A DNA stretch of 64,000 nucleotides from JAPPHA01 sp963662705 (GTDB taxonomy: Bacteria > Pseudomonadota > Alphaproteobacteria > Rhodobacterales > Rhodobacteraceae), in assembly GCA_963662705.2 (NCBI GenBank), contig OY759767.1, positions 3,100,001-3,164,000 of the forward strand. Reading direction: 5' to 3'. This document shows, one piece after another, positions 16,671 to 25,455 of this stretch. The first letter of the stretch is position 1; each line of letters begins with the position of its first letter. A program made the position numbers and the translations under genes. The notes under the pieces are model-generated. The model did not search any database. It was not told the origin of the DNA and saw nothing but the letters and a program-made list of their open reading frames with translations.

Positions 16671-17126
16671 TCACTCCTTTCGCCGTCTCGAGGGCCGTGG
16701 CCATGCGTCTGCACGCACCAGGCCCGTGCAGGCCCGCCCGCATCGTGAGCACCGGGGCGCCGAATCACGCCACCACGGTGGTTTCGACCCGATAACCGGG
16801 AGTTTCGGGGCCGGGGAACCATGGTCCGTTACGGAATCTTTCGAAGTCCGCTCCGGGACGGTGGCGACATCCGCTTCAACAGGGTGCATCCGGCGACGGC
16901 GTTCCTCCTCCGCCCGGCGTATCCGGAAGCGCTTCTGGCGCTCCCGGTTCAGCCTCCGTCCCGTTTCGGTGTTCGCGTGCCGGCGGTTGGCCTCGCGGCG
17001 ACGCGCGCGGCGGCCTTCCGCACTGCAGGACTTCGAACAATACTGATGACCGTGATCGCAGCGCGCGCAGAGAATGACCTGGGCGCGGCACCGCTTGCAG
17101 ATGAAAACCCGGCCCTGTGAACACAT
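16671..17126 (-). CDS. Cysteine-rich zinc-ribbon accessory protein of the IS21 element
   Basis: A 151-residue protein starting MCSQGRVFICKRCRAQVILC and continuing ARCDHGHQYCSKSCSAEG. That is a pair of CxxC knuckles, followed by an Arg-rich helix (RRARRREANRRHANTETGRR) and the conserved VTDHGSPAP. Small proteins with this CDRGxxYCSxxC...RRR...VTHQGSP layout occur immediately upstream of istA in some IS21 relatives. They may bind DNA or regulate transposition; function is not established. It ends seven bases before istA. The C-terminus has a further CSRCGRAC motif. Confidence is good that it is a gene, low for function. Confidence 0.7.
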   Translation of the reverse strand: MCSQGRVFICKRCRAQVILCARCDHGHQYCSKSCSAEGRRARRREANRRHANTETGRRLNRERQKRFRIRRAEEERRRRMHPVEADVATVPERTSKDSVTDHGSPAPKLPVIGSKPPWWRDSAPRCSRCGRACTGLVRADAWPRPSRRRKE

Positions 17127-17322
17127 CCGCCGCCGTCAGAGCGGGGTGGACCCGGACACCGAACTGCCTGATAATAGGCAGGAACCCGGTCACCATGACC
17201 GGTTCTCCGGGTGCGGCGCCGGTGTTCTTTCCGTGAACTTTGGCCGGTGCCGCATCGCTCTCTCCGACGCCGCTTCTGCACCCTCCGGCCGGAAACCGCG
17301 ACCCCGGATCCGGACCCGTTAC

Positions 17323-17528
17323 ACAACAGGACTGACAACAGGGCCGCCCGGTCCGGGCGGAGGAGCGTCACCCGTTCCCGGTGCCAGGCGTCAGGGCCGG
17401 CGCCGCGGTTATCCCGCTAAAGGCCGAACCGTCATCCCGGACCGGCGGCAACAGGGCTCCGATACAAAAGGACGGAAACAACGGGGGCGCTACGATAGGG
17501 TCGACACAACAGGATCGCCGCAATAGGG
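17323..17528. repeat. Subterminal repeats of the IS21 element
   Basis: Short motifs related to ACAACAGG(G) occur at 17323-17330, 17334-17343, 17447-17455, 17477-17487 (ACAACGGGG), 17504-17513 and, more degenerate, 17520-17528 (GCAATAGGG). They cluster inside the upstream terminal repeat, where IS21 elements usually have multiple transposase-binding repeats. Confidence 0.55.
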
Positions 17529-17535
17529 AAAAAAA

Positions 17536-17581
17536 CGCGGCAAACCACCCAGAATGCCGCGCATTAGTTCAGCCACTAACA
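17536..17581. repeat. IS21 terminal inverted repeat, upstream end
   Basis: Read inward it begins TGTTAGTGGCTGAAC and includes GGGTGGTTTGCCGCG. It pairs with 13320-13365. The flanking base run is ACGAC. Confidence 0.8.
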
Positions 17582-17586
17582 ACGAC
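17582..17586. repeat. Target-site duplication ACGAC, soxB side
   Basis: Second copy of the five-base duplication found at 13315-13319. Removing the element and one copy would restore the original ccmI-soxB spacer. Confidence 0.85.
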
Positions 17587-17727
17587 TTTCGTTCGCCGCC
17601 CTCATGTCGATACGGCGCATGGAAATCGGCGCGAATCATGTCTATGTGCACATACGCGCGGATCCGGTCCGGTCGGTCCGGATCATCGGTGCGTCGCCGG
17701 AACAAGAGCATGGGGCAGCTGCGGTCG

Positions 17728-18975
17728 ATGAAGCGGTACTCGGCAATTGCCGTCGCCAGGGAAGCTTTCCGCCGCAACTCCGGTTGGGAACGAGCCTGGC
17801 GCTCTCCCGACCCCGGGCGCGCCTACGACATCGTCGTCGTCGGCGCCGGCGGGCACGGACTCGCGACGGCCTATTACCTCGGGCGCAACCACGGCATCAG
17901 AAACGTGGCCATCGTCGAAAAAGGCTGGCTCGGCGGTGGTAATACCGGCCGAAACACCACGATCATCCGCTCGAACTACCTTCAGGATGCATCCGCGGCA
18001 ATCTACGAAAAGGCCCGGGCTCTCTACGAAACGCTCAGCCAGGACCTGAACTACAACGTGATGTTCAGTCCACGTGGGGTCGCGATGCTCGCCCAGACCC
18101 ACCATGAGGTACGAGGTTATCAGCGAACAGCACAGGCCAACGGCATCCAGGGAGTCGAAACAGAGTTCATCGGGCCCGAACGCGTGAAGGAACTCTGCCC
18201 GATCATCAACATTGACGGACCGCGTTATCCCGTGCTCGGCGCGCTCTGGCAGCCTCGCGGAGGAACCGCACGGCACGATGCCGTTGCCTGGGGTTACGCC
18301 CGTGCCGTCTCGGCGATGGGCATGGATATCGTCGAGAATTGCGAGGTTACCGCGATCAACAAGTCACGGGGTGCCGTCACTGGTGTCGAAACGAACCGCG
18401 GGCCGATCGATTGTCGAAAGCTCGGAATCGTCGTTGCGGGGCACTCCGGCATCCTTTCCGGAATGGCCGGGTTCCGGCTTCCGATCGAATCCGTAGCGCT
18501 GCAGGCCCTGGTTTCCGAACCGGTCAAACCCTGCATGGACATCGTCGTCATGGCCAATACCGTTCACGGGTACATGTCCCAATCCGACAAGGGCGAGATG
18601 GTGATCGGAGGTGGGGCCGACGGATTCAACAACTACTCGCAGCGCGGTTCATTTCATCACATCGAGGAAACCGTTCGCGCCCTGGTCGAAACCTTTCCGA
18701 TCATTTCCCGCCTCAAGATGCTCCGGCAATGGGCGGGGATTGTCGACATGACTGGTGATCGATCCCCGATCATTTCGAAAACACCGCTGGACAACTGTTA
18801 CATCAATTGCGGCTGGGGTACGGGCGGCTTCAAGGCGATCCCGGGGTCCGGCTGGGCCATGGCGGAATTGATCGCGAAAGGTGAGCCCGGTCATCTGGCG
18901 GCACCGTTCAGCCTCGACCGATTTCGCGAGGGGCGGTTCATCGATGAGAGCGTCGCCGCCGGGGTGGCGCATTGA
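17728..18975 (+). CDS. soxB: Sarcosine oxidase, beta subunit
   Basis: Flavin subunit of heterotetrameric sarcosine oxidase, which oxidatively demethylates sarcosine to glycine and passes the C1 unit to tetrahydrofolate. Residues 32-60 form the FAD Rossmann fold (YDIVVVGAGGHGLATAYYL). NTGRNTTIIRSNYL is a SoxB hallmark, and RGGTARHDAVAWGYARA carries the His that covalently holds FMN in characterised enzymes. Length is 415 residues, as expected. I placed the start at MKRYSAIAVAREAF (17728) by family comparison; 17710 is an alternative. It is first in soxBDAG. The native upstream region was separated by the IS21 insertion, which ends 146 bases before this start. Confidence 0.95.
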   Translation: MKRYSAIAVAREAFRRNSGWERAWRSPDPGRAYDIVVVGAGGHGLATAYYLGRNHGIRNVAIVEKGWLGGGNTGRNTTIIRSNYLQDASAAIYEKARALYETLSQDLNYNVMFSPRGVAMLAQTHHEVRGYQRTAQANGIQGVETEFIGPERVKELCPIINIDGPRYPVLGALWQPRGGTARHDAVAWGYARAVSAMGMDIVENCEVTAINKSRGAVTGVETNRGPIDCRKLGIVVAGHSGILSGMAGFRLPIESVALQALVSEPVKPCMDIVVMANTVHGYMSQSDKGEMVIGGGADGFNNYSQRGSFHHIEETVRALVETFPIISRLKMLRQWAGIVDMTGDRSPIISKTPLDNCYINCGWGTGGFKAIPGSGWAMAELIAKGEPGHLAAPFSLDRFREGRFIDESVAAGVAH

Positions 18976-19111
18976 CGGCCGGGCGCAGATCGCAGGCGGT
19001 GCACCGCCGTCGGGAGGAACGGATGCGTCGCCAGTCGCCCCGGCAGGAATTGAACCGGGCGCGGTATTGTCCGGCACCGGCAGGTCATTCCGGGGAACGA
19101 GGGGGAACACG

Positions 19112-19438
19112 GTGCTTCAACTGACTTGCCCGTATTGCGGTGCGGAGGCGGACGAAACCGAACTGGCCTGTGGTGGACAGGCTCATATTGCCCGTCACGG
19201 TCCCGGCTCGAGCGACGAGGATTTCGAGGACTACCTGTTCCTTCGCGGCAACCCCGATGGCGTTCACTTCGAACGATGGCGGCACGCGTTCGGGTGCGGC
19301 AAATGGTTCCATGCCGCGAGGTGCACGCGAACGCACGAGGTCTTCGGTACCTACCCGGCACAAACGCTGGAGCCTCCGGACTGGATCAAGGAACGCATCA
19401 GGGCGAAACGCCCCAACTGGCGAGGGATCTGGGGATGA
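19112..19438 (+). CDS. soxD: Sarcosine oxidase, delta subunit
   Basis: Small zinc-binding subunit of heterotetrameric sarcosine oxidase, 108 residues. Family features are LTCPYCGAEADETEL, DFEDYLFLRGNPDG and HAFGCGKWFHAARCTRTHEV; Cys6, Cys9, a His and a later Cys bind zinc in the known structure. I chose the GTG at 19112 because the protein then begins directly at the zinc ribbon and GAGGGGG lies seven bases upstream. The stop overlaps the soxA start (ATGA), indicating translational coupling. The 136 bases between soxB and this gene hold no separate gene. Confidence 0.95.
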   Translation: MLQLTCPYCGAEADETELACGGQAHIARHGPGSSDEDFEDYLFLRGNPDGVHFERWRHAFGCGKWFHAARCTRTHEVFGTYPAQTLEPPDWIKERIRAKRPNWRGIWG

Positions 19439-22431
19439 GCGGACGTTTGCCCGAGGGAGGCCGCCTGGTCCACCGGGACCAGCCCCTCGGATTTTTCTGG
19501 AACAACCGGAAACTGTCGGGCCTGAAGGGCGACACCATAGCATCCGCACTCCTGGCCAACGACCAGGTGCTGGTCGGGCGGTCGTTCAAGTATCACCGGC
19601 CCCGGGGGATCGTGGCTTCGGGACCTGAGGAGCCGAATGCGCTGGTCGAAACCGGAGCGGGCGCGTACAGGCAGCCCAACCAGCGGGCAACGACCGTTAT
19701 CCTGCAAGAGGGGCTGCGCTGTTCGAGCCAGAATCATTGGCCGAGCCTTGAATTCGATCTCGGAGCCGTTTCAGGTCTCCTGGCGCCGATGTTCGCCGCG
19801 GGTTTCTACTACAAGACCTTCATGAGCCCCCGTATCGGCTGGAAGCACCTCTTCGAACCGCTCATTCGGCGCGCCGCGGGTTTGGGGAACCCGCCCGCGG
19901 ACAGCGATCCCGACACCTACGAACACTTCTACGCCCATACGGATGTCCTGGTCGTCGGGGGCGGTCTGGCCGGACTGGTCGCAGCCGGGTCCGCGGCCAA
20001 TTCCGGCGCGCGCGTCCTGCTTCTCGAACAGGGCGGTTGTTTCGGCGGACGGATGGCGGCCGACGACACCGCGGTCAACGGACAGGATGCGGATAAATGG
20101 ACCCGGAAAACGGTCGCATCCCTGAAGACGAACGCGGGGGTAACGGTCCGAAATCGAACGACCGTGCTCGGAGTCTACGACCACGGCTACGTTCTGGCCT
20201 GCGAAAGCCTGCAGAACGGATGCACCGAATCGGGTCGTCCCGCCCAGAGACTGTGGCGCATTCGCGCACGCATGATCGTCATGGCAACCGGGGCGATCGA
20301 GCGGCCACTCGCATTCGCAGGAAACGATATTCCGGGAATCATGCTGGCTTCCGCGGTGCGGGACTACGCCGTCGATTACGGTGTCGGGGTCGGCGACAGG
20401 GTCGTGGTCGTCACAAACAACGACAACGCCTACCTGACTGCGGTCCGGCTTTCGCAGAAGGGCATCGAAGTCCCGGCCATCGTGGACACGCGGGCTTCGG
20501 CCGAAGGCATGCAGGTGGCGGCCGCACGAGAGGCAGGGCTGCATGTCATTCCGGGTGCCGCCGTTTCGAGGGCACGGGGAACCCGCCGGGTCAGGGAGAT
20601 TGAGATCTGCCCTTCGGGCGGCAGCGGTCCGACCAGTGAACGCGTCGCCTGCGACGCTGTCGCCATGTCCGGTGGCTGGTCACCGGCCGTTCACCTCTGG
20701 TCTCACTGCGGCGGAAAACTGGCGTGGAACCGGGACTGGTCCTGTTTCTGCCCGAACCCGGACCGTCCGCCCAGCGGAGCCGACGGGAGGGGGATGGTGA
20801 TTGCGTGCGGCAGTGCGAATGGCATCATGAACGCCAGCGACATACCCGCCGATGCCGACGCCGCCGGCCGGGAGGCCGCGCGACGGGCCGGTCATGACCG
20901 GAACAACGGTTCGACTGACCTGCCAAACGTATCGGCGCCAACCGAAGACCCGCCCGATTCCTCATGGATCCTGCCGATGCGCACGGCACCCAGCCTGCGG
21001 TCAAAGGCATTTCTGGATTTCCAGAACGACGTCAAGGTTTCGGACGTCGAACTCGCGGTGCGCGAAGGGTTCGAATCCGTCGAACACGCCAAACGCTACA
21101 CGACGCTCGGCATGGCAACCGACCAAGGCAAGCTGTCCAACATCAACGGCCTTTCGGTGCTCGCGAGTTGCCTTGACCGGGAGATCGAGGACGTTGGGAC
21201 GACGACGTTTCGACCACCCTACACTCCGGTCGCCTTCGGAACAATTGCCGGAGAGGCGCGCGGTTCCCTCTTCAAGCCGACCCGGAAGACGCCGATCGAT
21301 GGATGGCATGACGATAACGGCGCATACTGGGAGCCGGTTGCTGACTGGCGCAGGCCGTTCTGCTACCTGAGGGGCGCGGAGACGACCGGGGAAGCCGTCA
21401 GCAGGGAAATTCTCAACACCCGGCAGCGGGTGGGCCTGCTCGATGCGTCGACGCTCGGCAAGATCCTGGTGAAGGGCCCGGACGCTCCGCGTTTCATGGA
21501 CATGCTGTATACGGGCATGATGTCGTCGCTGAAGCCGGGCAAGTGCCGCTACGGGTTGATGTGCAACGAGAACGGGTTTGTCATCGATGACGGCGTGGTT
21601 GCCCGACTATCCGGGGACAGTTTCCTGTGCCACACAACGTCGGGCGGATCCGACCGAATCCACGCCTGGATGGAAGAGTGGCTGCAGACGGAGTGGTGGA
21701 CCTGGAAGGTCTGGACGATCAACCTGACGGAACAGTTCGCCCAGATCGGTATCGTCGGGCCGCAAGCCGCTTCGGTGCTCGGGCAGACAGGCGGGCCCGG
21801 CATGCCGGACGCCGCGCTGCCTTTCATGGGTTTCGTGGACACCCACGTCGGAGGCGTCGGCGCACGTGTCTTTCGCATCTCGTTTTCCGGCGAACTGAGC
21901 TACGAGATTCAGGTGCCGGCGTCTCGCGGATTGGAGCTCTGGGAGCGCTTGTTGCAGGAGGGAGAGGCACATGGAATCATGCCCTACGGTACCGAGGCGC
22001 TTCACGTCATGCGGGCGGAAAAGGGATTCATCATGATCGGTGACGAGACTGACGGTACGGTCACACCGCAGGATCTCGGTCTGCACTGGGCCGTATCGGG
22101 AAAGAAGGAAGACTTTCTCGGGAAACGTGCGCAGGCACGGCCGTTCCTGACCGACCCGGAGCGATGGCAATATGTCGGCCTCGAGACGCTTGACCCGGAA
22201 CGGGTACTCCCGGACGGCGCCTACGCAACGAGTGGAGCGAAGAGACCTGGCGGTGCGCCAGACATGATCGGGCGGGTGACATCGACCTATTGGTCACCGA
22301 CGCTGAAACGCTCGATCGCGCTTGGCCTCGTGCGAAGGGGGCCGGAGAGAAAGGGCGAAGTGATCAGTTTTCGTCCGCAAGGCGGCGACCCGGTTCAGGC
22401 CCGAATCGTCGATCCGCAGTTTCTGCCGTAA
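19435..22431 (+). CDS. soxA: Sarcosine oxidase, alpha subunit
   Basis: Largest subunit, 998 residues. The N-terminal ferredoxin-like domain has GDTIASALLAND and VGRSFKYHRPRGIVASG. The middle NAD(P)-binding flavoprotein domain begins TDVLVVGGGLAGLVAAG, with a second dinucleotide site near VGVGDRVVVVTNND. The C-terminal third is a GcvT-like folate domain (RQRVGLLDASTLGKILVKGP, ISFSGELSYEIQVPAS, GTEALHVMRAEKGF). It transfers the methyl-derived C1 unit to tetrahydrofolate. The ATG overlaps the soxD stop and the TAA overlaps the soxG ATG, so the operon is tightly coupled. Length is typical. Confidence 0.95.
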   Translation: MSGRLPEGGRLVHRDQPLGFFWNNRKLSGLKGDTIASALLANDQVLVGRSFKYHRPRGIVASGPEEPNALVETGAGAYRQPNQRATTVILQEGLRCSSQNHWPSLEFDLGAVSGLLAPMFAAGFYYKTFMSPRIGWKHLFEPLIRRAAGLGNPPADSDPDTYEHFYAHTDVLVVGGGLAGLVAAGSAANSGARVLLLEQGGCFGGRMAADDTAVNGQDADKWTRKTVASLKTNAGVTVRNRTTVLGVYDHGYVLACESLQNGCTESGRPAQRLWRIRARMIVMATGAIERPLAFAGNDIPGIMLASAVRDYAVDYGVGVGDRVVVVTNNDNAYLTAVRLSQKGIEVPAIVDTRASAEGMQVAAAREAGLHVIPGAAVSRARGTRRVREIEICPSGGSGPTSERVACDAVAMSGGWSPAVHLWSHCGGKLAWNRDWSCFCPNPDRPPSGADGRGMVIACGSANGIMNASDIPADADAAGREAARRAGHDRNNGSTDLPNVSAPTEDPPDSSWILPMRTAPSLRSKAFLDFQNDVKVSDVELAVREGFESVEHAKRYTTLGMATDQGKLSNINGLSVLASCLDREIEDVGTTTFRPPYTPVAFGTIAGEARGSLFKPTRKTPIDGWHDDNGAYWEPVADWRRPFCYLRGAETTGEAVSREILNTRQRVGLLDASTLGKILVKGPDAPRFMDMLYTGMMSSLKPGKCRYGLMCNENGFVIDDGVVARLSGDSFLCHTTSGGSDRIHAWMEEWLQTEWWTWKVWTINLTEQFAQIGIVGPQAASVLGQTGGPGMPDAALPFMGFVDTHVGGVGARVFRISFSGELSYEIQVPASRGLELWERLLQEGEAHGIMPYGTEALHVMRAEKGFIMIGDETDGTVTPQDLGLHWAVSGKKEDFLGKRAQARPFLTDPERWQYVGLETLDPERVLPDGAYATSGAKRPGGAPDMIGRVTSTYWSPTLKRSIALGLVRRGPERKGEVISFRPQGGDPVQARIVDPQFLP

Positions 22432-23006
22432 TGCCGGCCTCGAAGTCACGTGACGCGGGACCGGACCGGGACACGGGCACCGGAGTGACGCTTACCCTTG
22501 CGGAACCTGTCGGCATGATCACGCTCCGGGGTGATCCGGGCACGGAGACCCTGGTCCAGGCGATCCGGGATGCGATCGGGTGCGCGGTTCCGGAACGCCG
22601 CCGCATCGAATTCGGCGATGACGGCTCCGTTGCCTGGATGTCGCATGACGAACTCCTGATCAGCGTGCCGAGGAACAATGTCGAGACGGTGCTTGCCGAA
22701 CTCGATGATTCGCTCGGCGAAGAAGACGTGCTTTTGGCGGACGTTTCCGATGCGCGCGTGACGATCAATGTCCGTGGCCCGTCGGCGCGCGAGGTTCTTG
22801 CCAGGGGATGTCCGTCGAACCTGTCGCGCGAGGCATTCGGGCCAGGGGACTTCATCCGGACGAGGCTGGGCCAGGTTCCTGTCGCCGTCTGGATGCCTGA
22901 TCAGGAGTCGGTTTCGCTGATGTGCTTTCGCTCGGTCGGCGAATTCGTTGAGAATTGGCTCGGAAACGCGGCCATCGGCCCGTTTCCGGGTTACCTGGAT
23001 TCCTGA
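22431..23006 (+). CDS. soxG: Sarcosine oxidase, gamma subunit
   Basis: Last gene of the sox operon; 191 residues. It begins at an ATG that shares one base with the soxA stop. GMITLRGDPGTETLVQAI, DGSVAWMSHDELLI and DARVTINVRGPSAREVLARG match the SoxG family, a truncated GcvT-like fold that contacts the alpha subunit. The MCFRSVGEFVENWL C-terminus is also typical. No catalytic residues are expected. Confidence 0.93.
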   Translation: MPASKSRDAGPDRDTGTGVTLTLAEPVGMITLRGDPGTETLVQAIRDAIGCAVPERRRIEFGDDGSVAWMSHDELLISVPRNNVETVLAELDDSLGEEDVLLADVSDARVTINVRGPSAREVLARGCPSNLSREAFGPGDFIRTRLGQVPVAVWMPDQESVSLMCFRSVGEFVENWLGNAAIGPFPGYLDS

Positions 23007-23473
23007 CAAGGACTGTCGTGTCGATTGCCCGTGAGTCAAATCCCGCGTGTCGAATTTTCAGTCGCCTTCGGCGTTAGCCCTTTCGGGACGTACCGCAGGC
23101 GTGAGCAGCGTCATCGCGCTGGGGCCGCGCCGGCGAAGGATCATCCAAATGCCCTTGCGCCGCCGCAGGGATCATGCTGAAGGCACGGGAAAAGGCCGGT
23201 CGGAATGTCGACATTCCGTCCGATGAACTGGGCAACCGTTCCTTGAAACAGGGCCTTTCGGACGATAACCTGCCCAAACGAACACGGAAAAAAGGAGACC
23301 TGCTTGCCGAATACCGCTTGATAGGGTCGCTTCGCTCCAGGCTGTTGCCTTGGGTGGTGCCGGCCGGCCGTCATGGTGATATTCGGTGGCTTCACTGTTG
23401 ATGTTCGGCATCACATGCGGGGACGGGAAGGCTCCCGGGTTCGCCAGTGAGGACTAGCACATACCTGCGACCC
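23007..23473. other. Intergenic region, no gene recognised
   Basis: Stretch between soxG and the DapA-type gene. A short plus-strand frame around 23174-23401 is rich in charged residues but matches nothing I know and lacks a clear ribosome-binding site. It may be a gene remnant. Confidence 0.4.
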
Positions 23474-24439
23474 ATGGACCACGAGACACTCAGAAAACGC
23501 CTGGAAGGCTGTTACGTCACGGTTCCGACACCGTTTCGGGATCAACCGGACCTGCCAGTCAATGAACCGGCGCTCCGCGAACACGTGCGGTTTCTCATGG
23601 ACGCCGGGCTGACCGGCCGCTATGCGACCTTTCTCGCCGCAGGTGCGGCGGGTGATTTCTCCACCCTGACCTTCGAGGAACGCGTCCGCGTGGCCGAGAT
23701 CGTCGTGGAGGAGGTTTCCGGAAAGGCCCCAGTGGCGATGGGGGCGCAGACCACAAGCACGCTGGAACTCCAGAGGCTTGCCCGGGAGGCGTCCAGGGTT
23801 GGCGCGACCTTCATCCAGGTTTCCTGCCCGTTCTACTTCACCCACACCGAAGGCGACTTCGAGGAGTTTGTCAAGGCGGCGGCCGAGGCCGCGCCTGATG
23901 TCGGCATAATCATCTACAACACCTTCTGGACCAGTTCGAACATCTCCTTCGAAATGGTCGGGCGGCTGGCGGAAATCCCGAATGTGGTAGGTCTGAAATG
24001 GGCGGTTCCGCGAACGGACGCGATGGAATTCGAGGATGTGACCTCGAACTTTTCCGAACGGTTCACGATCATCGACAACAACCTGTTCTTTGCCGTCAGC
24101 GCCATGCCAGCCCTCGGCGCCCGCGCATTCGAGGTTCACAACTGCAATTTCTGGCCGGAATGGGGAATCCGCCTGGTCGACCGGGCCGAGGCGGGCGATT
24201 TCACGGGAATCGCCCGCATGCTGGTCCGGGAGGCAATGCCCTTCTACAAGCTGTGGACGCGCATCGAGCAGGAGTTCACCAGCGGGGACGGCTACCTCGA
24301 CAAGCTCTGCATGGAACTTGTCGGCCTTCCATCGAGCCGATGCCGGCCGCCGACCCGGGACATTCGGCAGCATTACCGCCGGGAGACCCTGGACATGCTC
24401 AGGGAAATCGGCGCACCGCGACTCGGCGGCAGCCCATGA
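23474..24439 (+). CDS. DapA-family Schiff-base lyase/dehydratase (acid-sugar type)
   Basis: A 321-residue TIM barrel of the dihydrodipicolinate synthase / N-acetylneuraminate lyase superfamily. GCYVTVPTPFRD is the N-terminal strand and GAAGDFSTLTFEER the carboxylate-binding GxxGE-like loop, here GAAGDF. IIYNTFW carries the catalytic Tyr and VVGLKWAVP the Schiff-base Lys. The sequence pattern is nearer to the deoxy-keto-acid sugar branches than to lysine biosynthesis. It is followed by a 2-hydroxyacid dehydrogenase and an enolase-superfamily gene, suggesting it cleaves or dehydrates a 2-keto-3-deoxy sugar acid. Start ATG at 23474; an in-frame start lies at 23447. Confidence 0.8.
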   Translation: MDHETLRKRLEGCYVTVPTPFRDQPDLPVNEPALREHVRFLMDAGLTGRYATFLAAGAAGDFSTLTFEERVRVAEIVVEEVSGKAPVAMGAQTTSTLELQRLAREASRVGATFIQVSCPFYFTHTEGDFEEFVKAAAEAAPDVGIIIYNTFWTSSNISFEMVGRLAEIPNVVGLKWAVPRTDAMEFEDVTSNFSERFTIIDNNLFFAVSAMPALGARAFEVHNCNFWPEWGIRLVDRAEAGDFTGIARMLVREAMPFYKLWTRIEQEFTSGDGYLDKLCMELVGLPSSRCRPPTRDIRQHYRRETLDMLREIGAPRLGGSP

Positions 24440-24516
24440 TGCCCGAGCGGCGTGCCGGTCGCCTCGCGGGGCGCGGCGAACCCTATCCGGACGGGACCGG
24501 ATAACGGAATCCGGGA

Positions 24517-25455
24517 ATGGGGATTTTTGTCTACCTGGATTTCGACGGTGACCGGCAGGACCGCATTCGCAGGCTTGCGGCCCGGGAAGACGTGCATTTC
24601 TGCAGGCCGGGAACTTCCTTCGAAGACGTGAAAGAGGGGTTCCTTTCGAGCCGGATCATTTTCGGCAATCCGCCCCGGGACTGGCTGGCGCAATGCCGCG
24701 TGCTGCAGTGGCTGCAGCTGGATTCGACCGGGTTCGGAGAATACGAGGCGCTCGCCTGGGATCATATGGAGAACCGGGAGCGGCCGGTCGTCACCAACCT
24801 CTCGGGATTCTACGCCGAACCGGTCGCCGAGACCTGCCTTGCGGGCATCCTCGCGCTCATGCGGGGAATGGACCAGTGCGCCGATCTCAAGGCCCGCCGG
24901 CACTGGCACGGAGCAGCGATTCGGCCCGGACTCCGGCTGCTTGCCGATGCAGCAGTCGTGTTATTCGGCTTCGGTGCGATCAACCGGAGGCTCGCCGAGA
25001 TCCTGCAGCCTTTCGGCTGCCGAATTCTGTCCTTCGCCAGGGACTGGGAAGCCGATGCACTCGACCGCGCACTGGAAGGCGCGGACATCGTCGTCTGCGT
25101 CGCGCCCCATACCACCGGTACGGCCGGTGTGTTCGACCGGGATCGCCTGGCTCGAATTCCGTCATCCGCAATACTCGTCAATGCCGGGCGCGGCTCCCTG
25201 CTCGACGAGGCCGCGCTCGCCGAGAGGCTCCAAGCCGGCGATCTTGCCGGCGCGGTCATCGACGTAACCATAACCGAACCGCTCCCGCGCGAGCACCGGT
25301 TCTGGAGCTGCCCGAACCTGCTTCTGACCCAGCACAGTGCCGGCGGATTCGAGAACGAACTCGACCGAAAGATCGATTACTTCGAGAGCAACCTTCACCG
25401 GTTCAACCGTGCGGAACCGGTGAAGGGGATCGTCAGACTTTCCCGGGGGTATTGA
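24517..25455 (+). CDS. D-isomer-specific 2-hydroxyacid dehydrogenase family protein
   Basis: A 312-residue NAD(P)-dependent enzyme. The dinucleotide fold is seen at AAVVLFGFGAINRRLAEILQ, a GxGxxx variant. The catalytic Arg is in LVNAGRGSLLDEAAL, the Glu region in VIDVTITEPLPREH and the catalytic His in LTQHSAGG. The family interconverts 2-keto and 2-hydroxy acids. It lies 77 bases after the DapA-type gene and its stop shares a base with the next start, so it works with those enzymes, perhaps on a sugar-derived keto acid or glyoxylate. Confidence 0.85.
   Translation: MGIFVYLDFDGDRQDRIRRLAAREDVHFCRPGTSFEDVKEGFLSSRIIFGNPPRDWLAQCRVLQWLQLDSTGFGEYEALAWDHMENRERPVVTNLSGFYAEPVAETCLAGILALMRGMDQCADLKARRHWHGAAIRPGLRLLADAAVVLFGFGAINRRLAEILQPFGCRILSFARDWEADALDRALEGADIVVCVAPHTTGTAGVFDRDRLARIPSSAILVNAGRGSLLDEAALAERLQAGDLAGAVIDVTITEPLPREHRFWSCPNLLLTQHSAGGFENELDRKIDYFESNLHRFNRAEPVKGIVRLSRGY

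Larger units (their letters stand above)
13320..17581 (-). mobile_element. IS21-family insertion sequence with zinc-ribbon and Toprim passenger genes
   Basis: A 4,262-base element. Both ends begin 5'-TGTTA and form 46-base imperfect inverted repeats (13320-13365 against 17536-17581, 31 of 46 identical without gaps). The element is bounded by direct repeats of ACGAC, consistent with IS21 chemistry. In transcription order it carries a cysteine-rich small gene, istA, istB and a Toprim-domain gene. Repeated A/C-AACAGG motifs near the upstream end resemble the multiple internal repeats that IS21-type ends use for transposase binding. The target-site duplication proves that the Toprim gene moves with the element. 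It inserted between ccmI and soxB. Confidence 0.9.

Noticed and set aside
16664..16822. N-terminal extension of IstA
   Set aside because: It overlaps the end of the zinc-ribbon gene in another frame and is not conserved; AAAGGAG supports the start at 16663.
24693..25454. Upstream in-frame extension of the enolase-superfamily gene
   Set aside because: This part is an Arg/Pro-rich out-of-frame reading of the 2-hydroxyacid dehydrogenase; the conserved protein starts at 25455.
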